From Haematobia irritans (lineage: Eukaryota; Arthropoda; Insecta; Diptera; Muscidae), in assembly GCF_050003625.1 (NCBI RefSeq), contig NC_134398.1:65542891-65606890 (forward strand): 64,000 nt of DNA, read 5' to 3'. The translations under genes and the position numbers were made by a program. Shown here piece after piece: positions 21,432 through 32,412 of this stretch (positions are counted from its first letter, which is position 1; each line of letters begins with the position of its first letter). The notes under the pieces are model-generated. The model ran no database searches. It saw only the letters and a program-made list of their open reading frames with translations, and was not told the DNA's origin.

Positions 21432-22735
21432 ACTTTATATCGAGTTAGCGCCATCAAGCCGCCACCGACAAAAATGTGTTGGCTTCATTTTCTGTGTATC
21501 ATGGCATATTTGTTCTTGTATAAATAATATTTTGTTTTTAATGAATGAAAACAAATGTGCGACGTCCATTCGTTACTATTATGTCCCGTCTTTCTATCAG
21601 TAATTTCAGCAAAACGATTATTGTTGTGAATACATACGTTTAAATATTCTTCATTCTCCATGCATTATGAAATTCCACCAGGGCATCCCTATGTCCCTAC
21701 TACTGCCGCATCATATTAGGGGCTTGTCTGCTCATGAATGTCTCTTCGTTGCTGGAGCTCTTGGGTGCTGTCATTTTGTCATCTTAACATCTTTTGGGCC
21801 TTTGTATTATACTAATTTTCGAAATAAAATCCATTAATTAACTTCTTCGCTTGGGAAGGGGTATCGAAACACATTCATTCTTTGCCTTTTGGAACAAGTG
21901 TATATAGTTTGATGTTGGCACTGGTGTATTTGTTGTTTTCCTTGGCTTTGTGTTATTTATGACATTGTCAATATTTTCATGTGGCATCTTTTGTAATTTA
22001 TGCATTGTTGTGATAATTTGTAATTGAGGGTAACGAAAAATTTATGTTCTTTTTTTTTGTTATTGGAGTGAAAAGTGTTTCATAATTTCTCCCTTAAGAG
22101 ATGTCGTAAATTTAAATTGATTTTTGAATAGAGAGCAAGTACATAGCATACTGAGAAGAAAAATAAATTACATGAACGTTCAGTTGCACCTGCACAACTT
22201 CATATTTGTGAATGAATTGTCGAATTTTGTAGTATACCTAACATATCGAACTATTTTTCGATTTTATAGCTTGAGTATCTTCAAGATACTATTGTAAAGA
22301 TAAAAATACTTCAAAAATAGTTTAAAATTTATTTTGAAGATAAAGAAAGTAATAGTTTACTTTAGGGGGTTGATCCCACCATAGTGTTGCTCATTGTTTT
22401 AGAAGCTTATCTGAATATAACGGCTTCCAAAACACCTTTCCAATTTTCGCAATGTTCTTTTATTATTATTTATCCTCGGCAACTAGACTAACGACTTATA
22501 TTTACTGATCAGGAAAAGGATATACAACATATGCTATTAAGATTAGTTAGATACTAGATTTGACTAACATATATTTGAATCGTAATGTGTTGCTCTTTCG
22601 CTGTATGTTATGAGGGACTACATTCCAGATACGTATGTCAAGTTGAAACCAGACTTCAATGCCGCTAAGAAATTAATTTACTATTCCTTTTAGATTTTAC
22701 GAATTAAAACCTCTCATGTAAGTAGCCTGGTTCAC
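21432..22735. other. No gene seen; single-copy-looking DNA
   Basis: About 1.3 kb with no shared repeat phrases and no credible coding frame. Confidence 0.45.
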
Positions 22736-24146
22736 CTGGGTCAGAATAGAACCCTATTGATTTTGATGGCCAGAATTTCAGACTGATTCACATTAAATTT
22801 TGCACAAGGAGTGCAATTGATAGTGTAGTAAAATATGCTGAATTTGGTTGAAATCGGTTCCGATTAAGATATAGCTCCCATATATCTTTCGCCCGATATG
22901 GACTCATATGGCCCCACACTCTTAGAAAAACATGTTTTTCATATGTTCCGATATAAACAAAGTGTGTTTCGGGCACAATTTTAAAACACAATATATTTAA
23001 GTGCAAACATGTAATGTTCCTAAACTAACACTAAATGTTTGGGACATCTATTTTAATATGTTAGAATATATTATGTTTGGGGCATAAATGTTTCATAAAA
23101 ATCATATGTGTGAATGCAAACATATATAAATTTACAAATTTCGACTAAACATACATATGTTGTGATATTTTATTCAAAGCGACAGAAATAGAGAGTATAG
23201 AGAAAGAAATAGAGATGGAAAGCGGGAGAGTTGACAAAAGATATCAACATAACACAGCGAAATAATCAAAAGAGAACAATTTCTGTGAAACCGCTTGTAT
23301 GTTGTTTCGGAAAACTGTTTTATGATAAGGCCAAAAATTTGATATGCTTAAGTCTAAATATTATTTAATTTAAATAAAGAGAATAGACATTCGGAACCAA
23401 GAGAATAGACATTTGAAAAACAAACAGCATATGTTTTCGCCTTGAGAGCAGCATTTTATGTATGTGTGGACATGTGTTTTGTTTATCATTTTGGCATTAT
23501 GGGAACAATTTTTTTCTTGGTGCGTTAAAAGAAATCAGGGGTCTTCATAAAAATAACAAAAGGGCACTATACTCTTTTTAGAGTTGGGACAGTAAAATGA
23601 AATAAGGAGGAAATAGTGAAAAAATTACACAGTAAAATGTATAAAAACAAAGTTTAGTTCCTCTTTATTAATAAGTAGTCCCAGAAGAGATGACGGACAC
23701 CTTCAAATATAAAAGCGGGCACTAAGTTCGAGTTTTGCAGCTAAAACAATTTAAAAAGTTTATTTTCTTTAAAATGAATTATTAAAGAAAAATAAAAGGC
23801 ATTTTAGACCGATGTTGTTAAATGCTAGTAAAAAACTGTTCACGCCTAAATAAATTTATGTTTATATTATAAAATTATTTATGTATGTTACTACTCGACT
23901 CCACGTTCTTCTTTTGTTAGAGTTTTTGAATTCCTTCCAAATTTTAAAGTTTTGTACCAAAAACAGTTTTTTGTTACAAAATTGTTATTTTTGCAATAAA
24001 AAATAATATTTTATCCAAAAATCAGTCAATTTCGTTTATATCAAGCACTGTTAATGACTATACATCTTTAATAACCCACATTTCGAAGTTTCATTATAAA
24101 AATTTTATATAGTATAAATATAAATGTGTAAATTAAAAAAAAAAGG

Positions 24147-24410
24147 GTCGGTCGGAGCAGGGATTGCACCCACGACCCTTTGCATTCAAGGCAGACATGC
24201 TAACCACTGCTCCACGTGGCAAACAAATGTATGTTTCTGTTAAATAATGTTATGTTTGCATGGGCTCGTGGGCGCTGCAAACTATGCTATATAAATGTAA
24301 CTTAAAACGATAATTATCTACTGGTGACTATAACAGCTACGTAGCCCAGCGGATAGTGTGTTGGCTTACAAACTGTATGGTCCTCGGTTCGATTCTCCGT
24401 GCAGGCGAAA
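24147..24410. repeat. Divergent tRNA-derived modules in CAC element a
   Basis: The minus-strand module (24147-24220) reads TGGAGCAGTGGTTAGCATG (A-box region) and GGGTGCAATCCCTG (B box with one change). The plus-strand module (24336-24410) reads TAGCCCAGCGGATAGTG and GGTTCGATTCTCC. They point away from each other across about 115 bp. Neither folds with a full acceptor stem. The B box of the plus module fits GGTTCGANTCC at all but the last base. Confidence 0.75.
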
Positions 24411-24411
24411 G

Positions 24412-24470
24412 GTAAAATTTAAAAAATTTATAAAAGTTGAATAATTTCTTCAACATTATTTGTATTACAG
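24412..24470 (+). other. Intron-like segment after the plus tRNA module
   Basis: The context is CGAAAG|GTAAAATTT ... TTTGTATTACAG|AAAAAG, 59 nt. It has donor, pyrimidine-rich acceptor and fly-like length. The same arrangement is kept at 27755-27816, 44795-44852, 58166-58223 (minus) and 32666-32716 (minus). Whether it is ever spliced is unknown. Confidence 0.4.
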
Positions 24471-24879
24471 AAAAAGGTGCCAAGAATTAAAATATTTCGT
24501 GGAAGTACAAATATGTTAATGTTTCGGCCATTGGCGGAGCTAGAAATTTTCTCTGGGGGGGGCTATGCCCCCCCCAGACATCATTCAAAATTTTGTCGAA
24601 ATTTCCGAAGCGATAAATTACCCGTATTGATAAAACTATACATCCTCAATTTTATTGCGGTGTTAAAGGCAATATGCAGCAAAATCAATCAAAAACAAAA
24701 AAACTCAATCGCAAAAATTAGTTGTATTAATTACAACGTAGTTGTATTAATTACGGGACGTCAATTGCCTGTTTCATTATCAGGCTAACATGAAATATAG
24801 TATTAATTAATTTTTTAATTGGCTTTGATGATTGATACTATAATTTTTTGTTTTTTTGATTGAATACATTTCAATTAAA

Positions 24880-26384
24880 AACAAGTAAGTAAAGTCTAAA
24901 GTCGGGCGGAGCCGACTATATTATACCCCTCACCACTATGTAGACAAACATTTGTGTTACCATCTCAACTACTTAAAATTTGCTGGGAGCTATATAAAGG
25001 TTTGCATTTCCAGATACAAATACTTTTAATGAAAACAATTTTTTGTACTTCTACAAAAACTCTAGAATTAAAATTTAAATCGGCTAACGCCCTGGGATGA
25101 TACACAATGTTAGTAAAAAATATGGGAAATATGAAGCGAGAGAAATTTTAATGCAATTGTACAAAAGAGATTTATGATTTTTCAGGCGATACATATGTAT
25201 TCGAGATATAGGACAATTAGAGTAATATTTACAATTTTTGCTACTCAGCAGTGGCGATTTTACAAGGATATTGGTTAGATCTCGCCAAGATATGTGTAGG
25301 GCGACTTGGAGCCTTATTTAAAACTCATCCGTTCTCTGGAAATTTTGGCATTGCAGTGTGTAGGATATGGCTAAGATATGGGGAAATCATCACAGAATTT
25401 TGTGTAAACTGTGAGAATTTTGGCCATATTTGTATTCTCTGTGGAAACTATCCAGTCAATTGGAGGAAAATCCCATTGAAAATGAGTCTACAATATGAAA
25501 CAGTCGACCATATTTCCCCAACTCTGGTGTACGTATATATGGGAGCTATATACAATCTGAACCGATTTTGACTAAATTTGACATGTATAGTTAGAATAAT
25601 AATTCTGCTATCTATGCGAAATTTCACGTAAATGGGAGTATAACTTTGGCCCCCCTGGTCACATGAGTGCAAATCGGACGGGAGATATATATGGGAGCCA
25701 TATCTAAATCTGAATCGAAATTTGGCACAATTACCTATACTACTAAACGTACTCCTTGTGCGAAATTTGAAGCAAATCACGGCAAAACCCTGGATTTTGA
25801 GGCCATATAAGTTCAAATCGGACGAAAGAGATATATGGGAGCTATATCTAAATCTGAACCGATTTTAACAAAACTACTAAACGTACTCCTTGTGCAAAAT
25901 TTGAAGCAAATCACGGCAAATCTCTGGCTTTTGTGGCCATATAAGTTCAAATCGGACGAAAGATATATATGGGATCTATATCTAAATTTGAATCGATTTC
26001 AATCAAGTGTACCAAGCATTGGTAGAATGCCAATTCTACCCTCTGTGCAAAATTTCATGAAGATCGGTAGTAAACTTTGGGCTCTGTGGTCATATGAGTC
26101 TAAATCGGACGAAAGATATATATGGTAGCTATATCTAAATCTGAACCGCCAAATTTGAGGACGATTGGACTTAAATTGCGAGCTGTACTTTGTGCACAAA
26201 ATTACATATACAGACAGACGGACGGACAGACAGACAGACAGACGGACATCGCTAAATCGACACAGATTTTAATTCTTACCCGATCGGTATACTAAAAGAT
26301 GGGTCTATGACCACTATTTCTTGGCGTTATATACAAATGCACAAACTTATTATACCCTGTACCACAGTAGTGGTGAAGGGCATA
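24880..26384 (+). mobile_element. HINE-2, complete copy
   Basis: The 5' end is AACAAGTAAGTAAAGTCTAA, then GTCGGGCGGAGCCGAC (hairpin), TATTATACCCCTCACCAC, an internal unique part, and array units from about 25500 (GGGAGCTATATCTAAATCTG). The 3' block contains a CAGACAGACGGAC microsatellite (26208-26248) and GTCGATTTAGCGATGTCC-type words in reverse order. The hairpin is TATACCCTGTACCACAGTAG (26351-26383). It lies inside the hAT element and within the MITE piece. Confidence 0.85.
26208..26248 (+). repeat. CAGA/GGAC microsatellite
   Basis: A run of CAGACAGACGGACGGACAGA type within the HINE-2 3' block. The same position in HINE-1 holds the GGAC run. Confidence 0.85.
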
Positions 26385-26441
26385 ATTAATTAGATCAATT
26401 AATTTCATGGTTGAAGACAAAAAATATTTTATTGTGTGTGG

Positions 26442-27060
26442 GAGCCGGTTCCACGACACCGCTATAAATAATCAAATAGCAACTTACCATTATTTAATAT
26501 AACAAAAAATAAAAGCATTGCTTTAAGTATGTGTTTGAAAAATATTGTTTGTAATTTATTTTTAATTCAAGACAACAAACATATGATTTTTAAATTTTAT
26601 TTAAAATGTGTGTTTTAAAACAGGACTAGAAATCATAAAGCAAAACATAAACTTAACATATTCATCGTGTATAAAAAATACTAAGAATAAAAAATTAAAT
26701 AAAAGCCAAAAAATAAATTGAATATTATAAAACGTCTATCTTCGATTAGTTTTTAAAAATTCTCTGAGAACAGAATACAACGAAGCAACTGTCGAGAGCA
26801 GCGGTGCCAACTCTGTGGATTTTTCGTGATTTTGACGATTTTAGATGGTAAATTGGGCATGTGACGATTTATGATTTTAATCAACGTAGTTATAAATTGA
26901 CTATTTTTGAAAATGTGCGTCTCAAGTTTCCTTTTAGTGTTTTTATTTCGTGTTTTTAGTTGTAATGTAAATATCAATACTAAAAAATATGCTTAACATA
27001 CTCTCTCTGCCACAATCTTAATTGGATTAAACACATCGCAAAGCTTGAATTAAAATATAA
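26442..27060. other. AT-rich interior of the hAT element
   Basis: No transposase or other protein is visible. The frame at 26753-26977 is short and Lys/Asn-rich. Confidence 0.5.
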
Positions 27061-27391
27061 AACAACTGTAGCTTTGATTATTCTGGGGGGGGCAAGAACT
27101 ATTCTGGGGGGGGCTACGCCCCCCCCAGCACCCCCCTAGCTACGCCAATGGTTTCGGCAGTATCCAATAATATATGTGCTTCCTGCAAAATATGTTTGGA
27201 ACATATGTTAAAGAAGCGATTTTTTTTGAGGGTGCAGAAGCCAGAGTTTTGTCCTAACTTTGTAAGTCTATAGATTTGGTAGAAGTTTAATAAATTTTGT
27301 TCAGATCGAGTCAGTCGGCCCCGCCCGATTTTATACTTTTCTTACTTATTTGTGCATGCAAAAGGGAATGTATGCTGATCCCTCCAATGCA

Positions 27392-28460
27392 CACGGATGA
27401 AAAAGACTGTTTTTCATATGTTTGGCTATAAACATTATATGTTTGGAACACAAACATAACATTTTTGGGACATATATGTTAATATGTTAGAACATATTAT
27501 GTTTGGGACATAAACTGTTTGTAAATATAATATGCTTGTATGCAAACATATATTAATTTAGAAATAGCCTATAAACATATATGTGTTTAGTAGCTTGGAG
27601 CGCTATTTAACAGGGAGCGATATTGAATTAAGTTGGTGGTTGTTGCTTGTTATTACAAAATTAACATTTTATTTTCCCTTGGGCAATTGATCAGCTACTT
27701 CTTTGATCCTTACAAACTGTGTGGTCCACTGTTCGAATCCCCGTCCGGCAAAAGGTAAAATTAAAATAAAAAAATCATAAAATTGAATAATTTCTTCTAC
27801 AATGTTTGTATTACAGAAAAAGGTGCTAAGAACTAAAAAATCTCGTGGAAGTGAGAAAGATGTGAGGGAATATACAATTAGGCAGAAACAAAATTTTGAG
27901 CATTCAGGTCGAAAACCTATGTTGTTAGCACCTATATTACCTGTTTATTTTCATAATTCATTATGATTATAAATATATAAATAAATAACTAAAATTTTGA
28001 GCACAATATTGTTTGGGAGAATTTTTTTAAGCATATAATATTTTTGGGTGCAAAATGCTTCCAAACATATTATATGTTCACATAATAACATATTGTTTTT
28101 TGGAAGACAACATTATTGAATTTGGATGCAAAAATACAAAATATTTGGAACTTAGACTACCCAAACATATATTGTTTAGATTGTTTAGACCAATATGCTT
28201 TCAAACATATTATATATTGGAAGAGGTCAAACATAAATGTTTGGGCAATACCCAAAAATTGGGAGAATTTTTTTAAGCATATAATATTTTTGGGTGCAAA
28301 ATGCTTCCAAACATATTATATGTTCACATAATAACATATTGTTTTTTGGAAGACAAAAGAGATCAAACATATAAATGTTTGGGCAATACCCAAAAATGTA
28401 TATGCTTGAAGCAAAATATGTTTGGGAGTATATGTTACAGAAGCGATTTTTGTGAGGGTG
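27392..28460 (+). mobile_element. CAC element copy f, shorter variant
   Basis: The ends are CACGGATGAAAAAGACTG and, reversed, CACCCTCACAAAAATCGC, with CA on both sides (27390-27391, 28461-28462). It keeps half of the plus tRNA-like module (27706-27750, ACTGTTCGAATCCCCGTCC) and the intron-like segment (27755-27816). The minus module is missing. The ATATGTTTGG words of the arms are expanded by the duplication at 28015-28400. Confidence 0.75.
28015..28400 (+). repeat. Tandem duplication with 246-bp offset
   Basis: GGGAGAATTTTTTTAAGCAT starts at 28015 area and again at 28261. About 95 bp then match, and TAAATGTTTGGGCAATACCC also recurs (28236, 28374). It lies inside CAC element f. Confidence 0.85.
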
Positions 28461-28462
28461 CA

Positions 28463-28716
28463 TACGGTTATTTCCTTCTGATGATCTTGCAATATAAGTT
28501 TGGGCATAGCATCAATGGTTGCCGGAAAAACAACTGATTTTGGACGACTTTCACGAAGTTAATCTTCGAGTGAACTAATCTAAAATAAACTGATGGTTTC
28601 AAAAAGATTTTCTCTTATCAACGACTTATTTTATTTTTTTTACTTTTTTTTTTTTTTGAAGTCTATAGATATAACATATACATCTTTGCAGACTAATATG
28701 TACATTATTACTTATC
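28463..28716. other. Short single-copy-looking spacer
   Basis: Nothing recognised. Confidence 0.45.
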
Positions 28717-28718
28717 TA

Positions 28719-29039
28719 CACCCTCAAAAAAAATCGCTTCTGTAACATATACCCCAAACATATTTTGCTTCAAGCATATATATTTTCAGGATTGGTCCAA
28801 ATAAAATATTGTTTGTATTGTTCAAACATATTATGTTTCACCTTACGGCATACACTGGTAGTAAAAAATTTTAATGAAATTTTCTTCGTGTGGATATATT
28901 TTTAAGGCACCAATTGGTTACTTCCATTATTTTACTTGCATTATATGCTTGCACTTAAAAATATTGTGTTAAAAAATTTGAGTTCCAAACATATAATTTT
29001 TACACCCAAACATATGAAAAACAGTCTTTTTCGTCCGTG
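28719..29039 (-). mobile_element. CAC element copy g, 321-bp deletion form
   Basis: The ends are CACCCTCAAAAAAAATCGC and, reversed, CACGGACGAAAAAGACTG, with TA on both sides (28717-28718, 29040-29041). It keeps only the outer arms. Both tRNA-like modules are gone, so it looks like a MITE derived from a longer member. Confidence 0.8.
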
Positions 29040-29044
29040 TATTT

Positions 29045-30320
29045 AGATGTACAATAGTATTTCTTGTTAACGATTCTCGATTCTCAGACAAGTTTATTAT
29101 ACCATAAAGTTGATTAAATTGTAGGCATTATCGACGAAAGGGGTCGTTATTAGCATAATTGGCTCCATAGTAAGAAATACGCAAATGTTCAAAATTTCGG
29201 CTCGGTCTGATCGGAACGTTGATCAGAATTCTACTAAGATGAAATTCTGATTCAATTTTTCCCTGAATAATATTCATAACAAAAGCCACATTTAATATCG
29301 TCCTCCTACTTGACAATGTGGGTAATCTTATAATATTTAGTCTATATTCGTATGACGGAAGTGAACTGTGGTTCCACCCACGTCCACGAAGACAAAATAG
29401 AAGGAATTGCTTCTGAACAGATTCAAGCATATTCTTAAAAATGGCGTAATAGGGGTCCCAAACTACGGAACCGTATTCCAGTTTCGGTCTTAGCAATGAT
29501 GTGCATAAAGTTTTCGTGACTAAGGAGTCCTTGAATTCTTTGCTCCACCGTTTCATGAAGCCAAGGACAGTGTAAGCATTAGAATATGCTTACGAAAGTT
29601 TAGTCGTTGATCCATAAGTAAACCTAGATCCTTATAGAAATCGACAGATTCTAGTTCATTAGATCCGAAAAATAATTTGTATTTAGAGGAGTTCGTCTTG
29701 AAAATCGCATTAATTTACACTTAGATATGTTTAATTCCATCAAATTAACATCACACGATTTATAAAGTCGTCGAGATCAGCTTGAAGATAGCATTGTTCG
29801 TCTGAATCAGAAAATGATCGGAAAATCTTTACATCGTCCGCGAAAATCAAGACATTATAATGTCTTATTACTGTTGGCAAATCATTAATAAAAAGACAAA
29901 ACAATATGGGACCTAGATGACTCCACTGAGGAACCCCCGAAGAGACATATATAGGCCTAGATCTGGCCGTACCAAATTTTACCCTTTGTGTTCTACCAAT
30001 TAAATAGGATTTCAACCATTCTAATAATGAATTTCCAAAACCGCATAAATCAAGTTTAATCAATAAAAGGGAATGGTTTACCTTGTCGAATGCTTTACTG
30101 AAGTCCGTATATATTGTATCGGTCTGGTTACGACCTCTGAAAGCGTCATTTACCAGACATGTAAATTCTAAAATGTTCGAAATCGTTGACCGATACTTTC
30201 TAAATCCGTATTGACAAGTGCAAAGTATAGATGATACCTGGTAAAAAATTGATTCAGGCAATATTTTCTCCATAAGTTTTGGAATAGCGCAAAGATTTGA
30301 GTTATGCCCGAGTATACATG
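29045..30320 (-). mobile_element. 5'-truncated LINE on the minus strand
   Basis: The RT and C-terminal regions of a non-LTR retrotransposon run from about 30320 down to about 29045, ending beside CAC element g. It is a different lineage from the LINE at 2545: it has FADD where that one has YADD, and the C-terminal region ends in ANYANNDPFRR. It belongs broadly to the Jockey/I superfamily. The exact clade was not determined. Confidence 0.8.
29128..30310 (-). pseudogene. LINE reverse transcriptase and C-terminal region, broken
   Basis: Reading on the minus strand from about 30310: CAIPKLMEKILPES, CQYGFRKYRSTISNILEF, YTDFSKAFDKVNHSLLL, SSGVPQWSHLGPILFCLFIN and LIFADDVKIF, with the catalytic FADD near 29845. 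PQWS replaces the usual PQGS, a damaging change. After about 180 bp with several stops the frame resumes (29556-29128) with SLLRPKLEYGSVVWDPYY, ESVQKQFLLF and LPTLSSRRTILNV, conserved in this LINE group. The enzyme copies LINE RNA at the target nick. This copy is dead. Confidence 0.85.
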
Positions 30321-31705
30321 CAAAAATTCAAAAAATTTATTCAAACTTTTATCGCCGTCATATTGGAGTAAGAAATACAACTTTAACTGTATTTGACTGT
30401 TTTGTACCCGAGCAATTCATTTTTGTTTAGAGGCCTCAGACATACTTTTCAGTTCTCAAGAAAAAGTATTTTCAGGAAGGTAAAAAGATGGAACATCGCC
30501 GGGCCACGTGTATCAAGTTAAAAGAAGACTATATGCATTTCCAAAATGATTGTTCTTTTTTGTAGGCTAAGATATTGGCGGACCACCATTAAATAGTTAG
30601 TTATAAGTTTTCATTGCCTTAATTTTATTTACATCATATTCGCTTCTTTGCACTTTCATATATTAGGATTTTAATTAAACAAATAATTTTGTACGGTATC
30701 ACAGAATTCGCCAGCTCAACTTAATCGCATTATATGTTCTTTAATTTGAAAAGGGAACAGACAGTCTAGAAGGCAATGCTTCTTTCGTTCTTGTATCTTC
30801 CAAAATTGTAAAATATGCCGAAATTTATACGGCTTACTATCCTTTGAAGTTTGCATTTAAAAATAGTTCATGTAAAATAAACTGAGGACTCATCATTAAA
30901 GGAATGAGAAATTGTAAAGCAATGAAGTCAAAAATATTCTGACAACACCCATCATCTTAGGCATTTCACCGATACCGCCGTCCTGGAACAATTAACACAT
31001 CTATTCTTCAACGGTTCCTATGTTCTTTATGGCTGTCGTCATAGGATGCATCCGTCATGTTCCATGGATAGTTTTATGACTTGCTGTCTACTTAATTTTG
31101 AGGCGAAGAAAACAGACACTCAATAAAGGAAAACTATAATGCATGTATTTTCCGCCTAGTTTGTATGTAGACATGCGAGTGTGTCTGTGTGTGTTTCAGT
31201 TAGTTTTGCTTTTATTTGTTTATGTTTTAGTTTTTATGACGCTTGAAATAATGTGATAATTAGTTTAGACCAAAAGGAAAATACCGACACCATATTTTCT
31301 AAAACAGGATAGGGCATTTAGACATTTGAACGAGAGGCAGCTAGTCGGACTGAATAGATAGACAGTGTATGTTATGATGCCATAAACGGACAGACGCCCT
31401 CCATATGGACGAATATGCGGACGGACTAAGAATTCGTATAAAATGTTATGTGAAACCACTTTTGACATGAAGTCATTTCACTTTTTCAACAAGTTTGTAG
31501 AATTAAAATCTGTGGCACAGTGTTACGAATTGGAAAAAATTTGAGCCACAAACATGAAAGAGATATGTTACCACACCCAGAAAAGGAATATAATCAACTC
31601 TTAGAGTAAAATTGTATCTTTTGACGGTGAAGATGTAACATGAGGCTTGTTTTAATTTAGTACTGCGGTAAAAATTATATGTTTAGAACTCAATTTTTTT
31701 TCACA
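30321..31705. other. No gene seen; single-copy-looking DNA
   Basis: AT-rich with no recognisable coding frame or shared repeat. Confidence 0.45.
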
Positions 31706-32412
31706 TTACTAGCGTAACCCGGCCCGCTTCGCTGCTCCTCCCGAAGCATATTTTCGTTAACTTAGTCAACCATATCCTTCGATCTGAAAAAAAAAATCGA
31801 AAAGATATGAACTCTTTTAAAGAGGAAGTCTGGCACAAAAACTGAAGTACTGATTAATCACTCCATGGTTTCCATACACGCCCTTATATGTTATTTAAAA
31901 AAATCTTACTACTTGCTTTTTCGTTTATATACAGAAATAGGGCGGTTATGCAAATGTAAAACGGACCGGCTTAACAATCGTCGGGTAGGGGTGTTCACTT
32001 TCAACCAATTTTTGTTTTTTAATTGTTCTGTATTCAAATCGTTGGCAATCTTCTACATTTCCTGTGAATGAGGTATACTTCTCCTCAGCATACCGTCCAA
32101 TAAATTGGAAAAAGTAATAGTACGTACAAATTGACGATATTAACATTTGTTAAAGTGTTGGACACGGAGAACATGCGTTTCCCAAACATATACCGAAGAA
32201 TGAAGCATCCTCTACGTTGCCTGTCAACTTCATGTAAATTTAAGTTTTTTACTTAAAAAATTCTGGCGAAAGCCTGTGTAAAAATCATAAAATTATGTAC
32301 CGAGTTCCTATTTATCGACAATCCTCTACTTTCTATTTTCAAGAAATCTGGCAAAAGGGAACCCCCCTCCTTCGCTCGTCACCAACCAGATATCGTAAAT
32401 TCACGTACCCTA

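Larger units (their letters stand above)
24780..26441. mobile_element. AATTAATTG MITE remnant split by HINE-2
   Basis: On the left, TTAATTAATTTTTTAATTGG and GATTGATACTATAATTTTTT; on the right (26385-26441), TTAGATCAATTAATTTCATG and GAAGACAAAAAATATTTTAT. These match the arms of the MITE at 20863-21157. The outer ends are vague. Confidence 0.45.
24529..27150. mobile_element. hAT element with exact 8-bp target duplication
   Basis: GTTTCGGC occurs immediately outside both ends (24521-24528, 27151-27158), and the uninterrupted CAC element b has it once. The ends are CATTGGCGGAGCTAG and, reversed, CATTGGCGTAGCTAG. Both ends carry a G8/C8 hairpin (TGGGGGGGGCTATGCCCCCC and GGGGGGGGCTACGCCCCC). The 2.6-kb interior has no transposase. 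It consists of AT-rich DNA, a piece of AATTAATTG MITE and a complete HINE-2. Confidence 0.9.
22917..27234 (+). mobile_element. CAC element copy a, carrying a nested hAT element
   Basis: The ends are CACTCTTAGAAAAACATG and, reversed, CACCCTCAAAAAAAATCGC. The dinucleotide CA flanks both sides (22915-22916, 27235-27236). The empty site in another HINE-2 copy has a single CA, so this is a true 2-bp duplication. Without its 2.6-kb hAT insert (24529-27150) it is about 1.69 kb. The left arm (22917-24100) is AT-rich, full of ATATGTTTG words and non-coding. The centre carries two divergent tRNA-like modules. Only about 80 bp of the right arm lie after the hAT. Confidence 0.85.
22740..27355 (-). mobile_element. 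HINE-2 copy interrupted by a CAC element
   Basis: The HINE-2 parts are 22740-22914 (TTTGCACAAGGAGTGC, AAATCGGTTCCGATTAAG) and 27237-27355 (GAAGCCAGAGTTTTG through GTCGGCCCCGCCCGA and the 5' end CTTTTCTTACTTATTT). Joined, ATATGGCCCCAGAAGCCAG is restored, identical to 39178-39196. Confidence 0.85.

Noticed and set aside
28055..28537. Several overlapping frames of 60-80 codons
   Set aside because: They arise from the duplicated ATATGTTTGG-rich arms of a CAC element.
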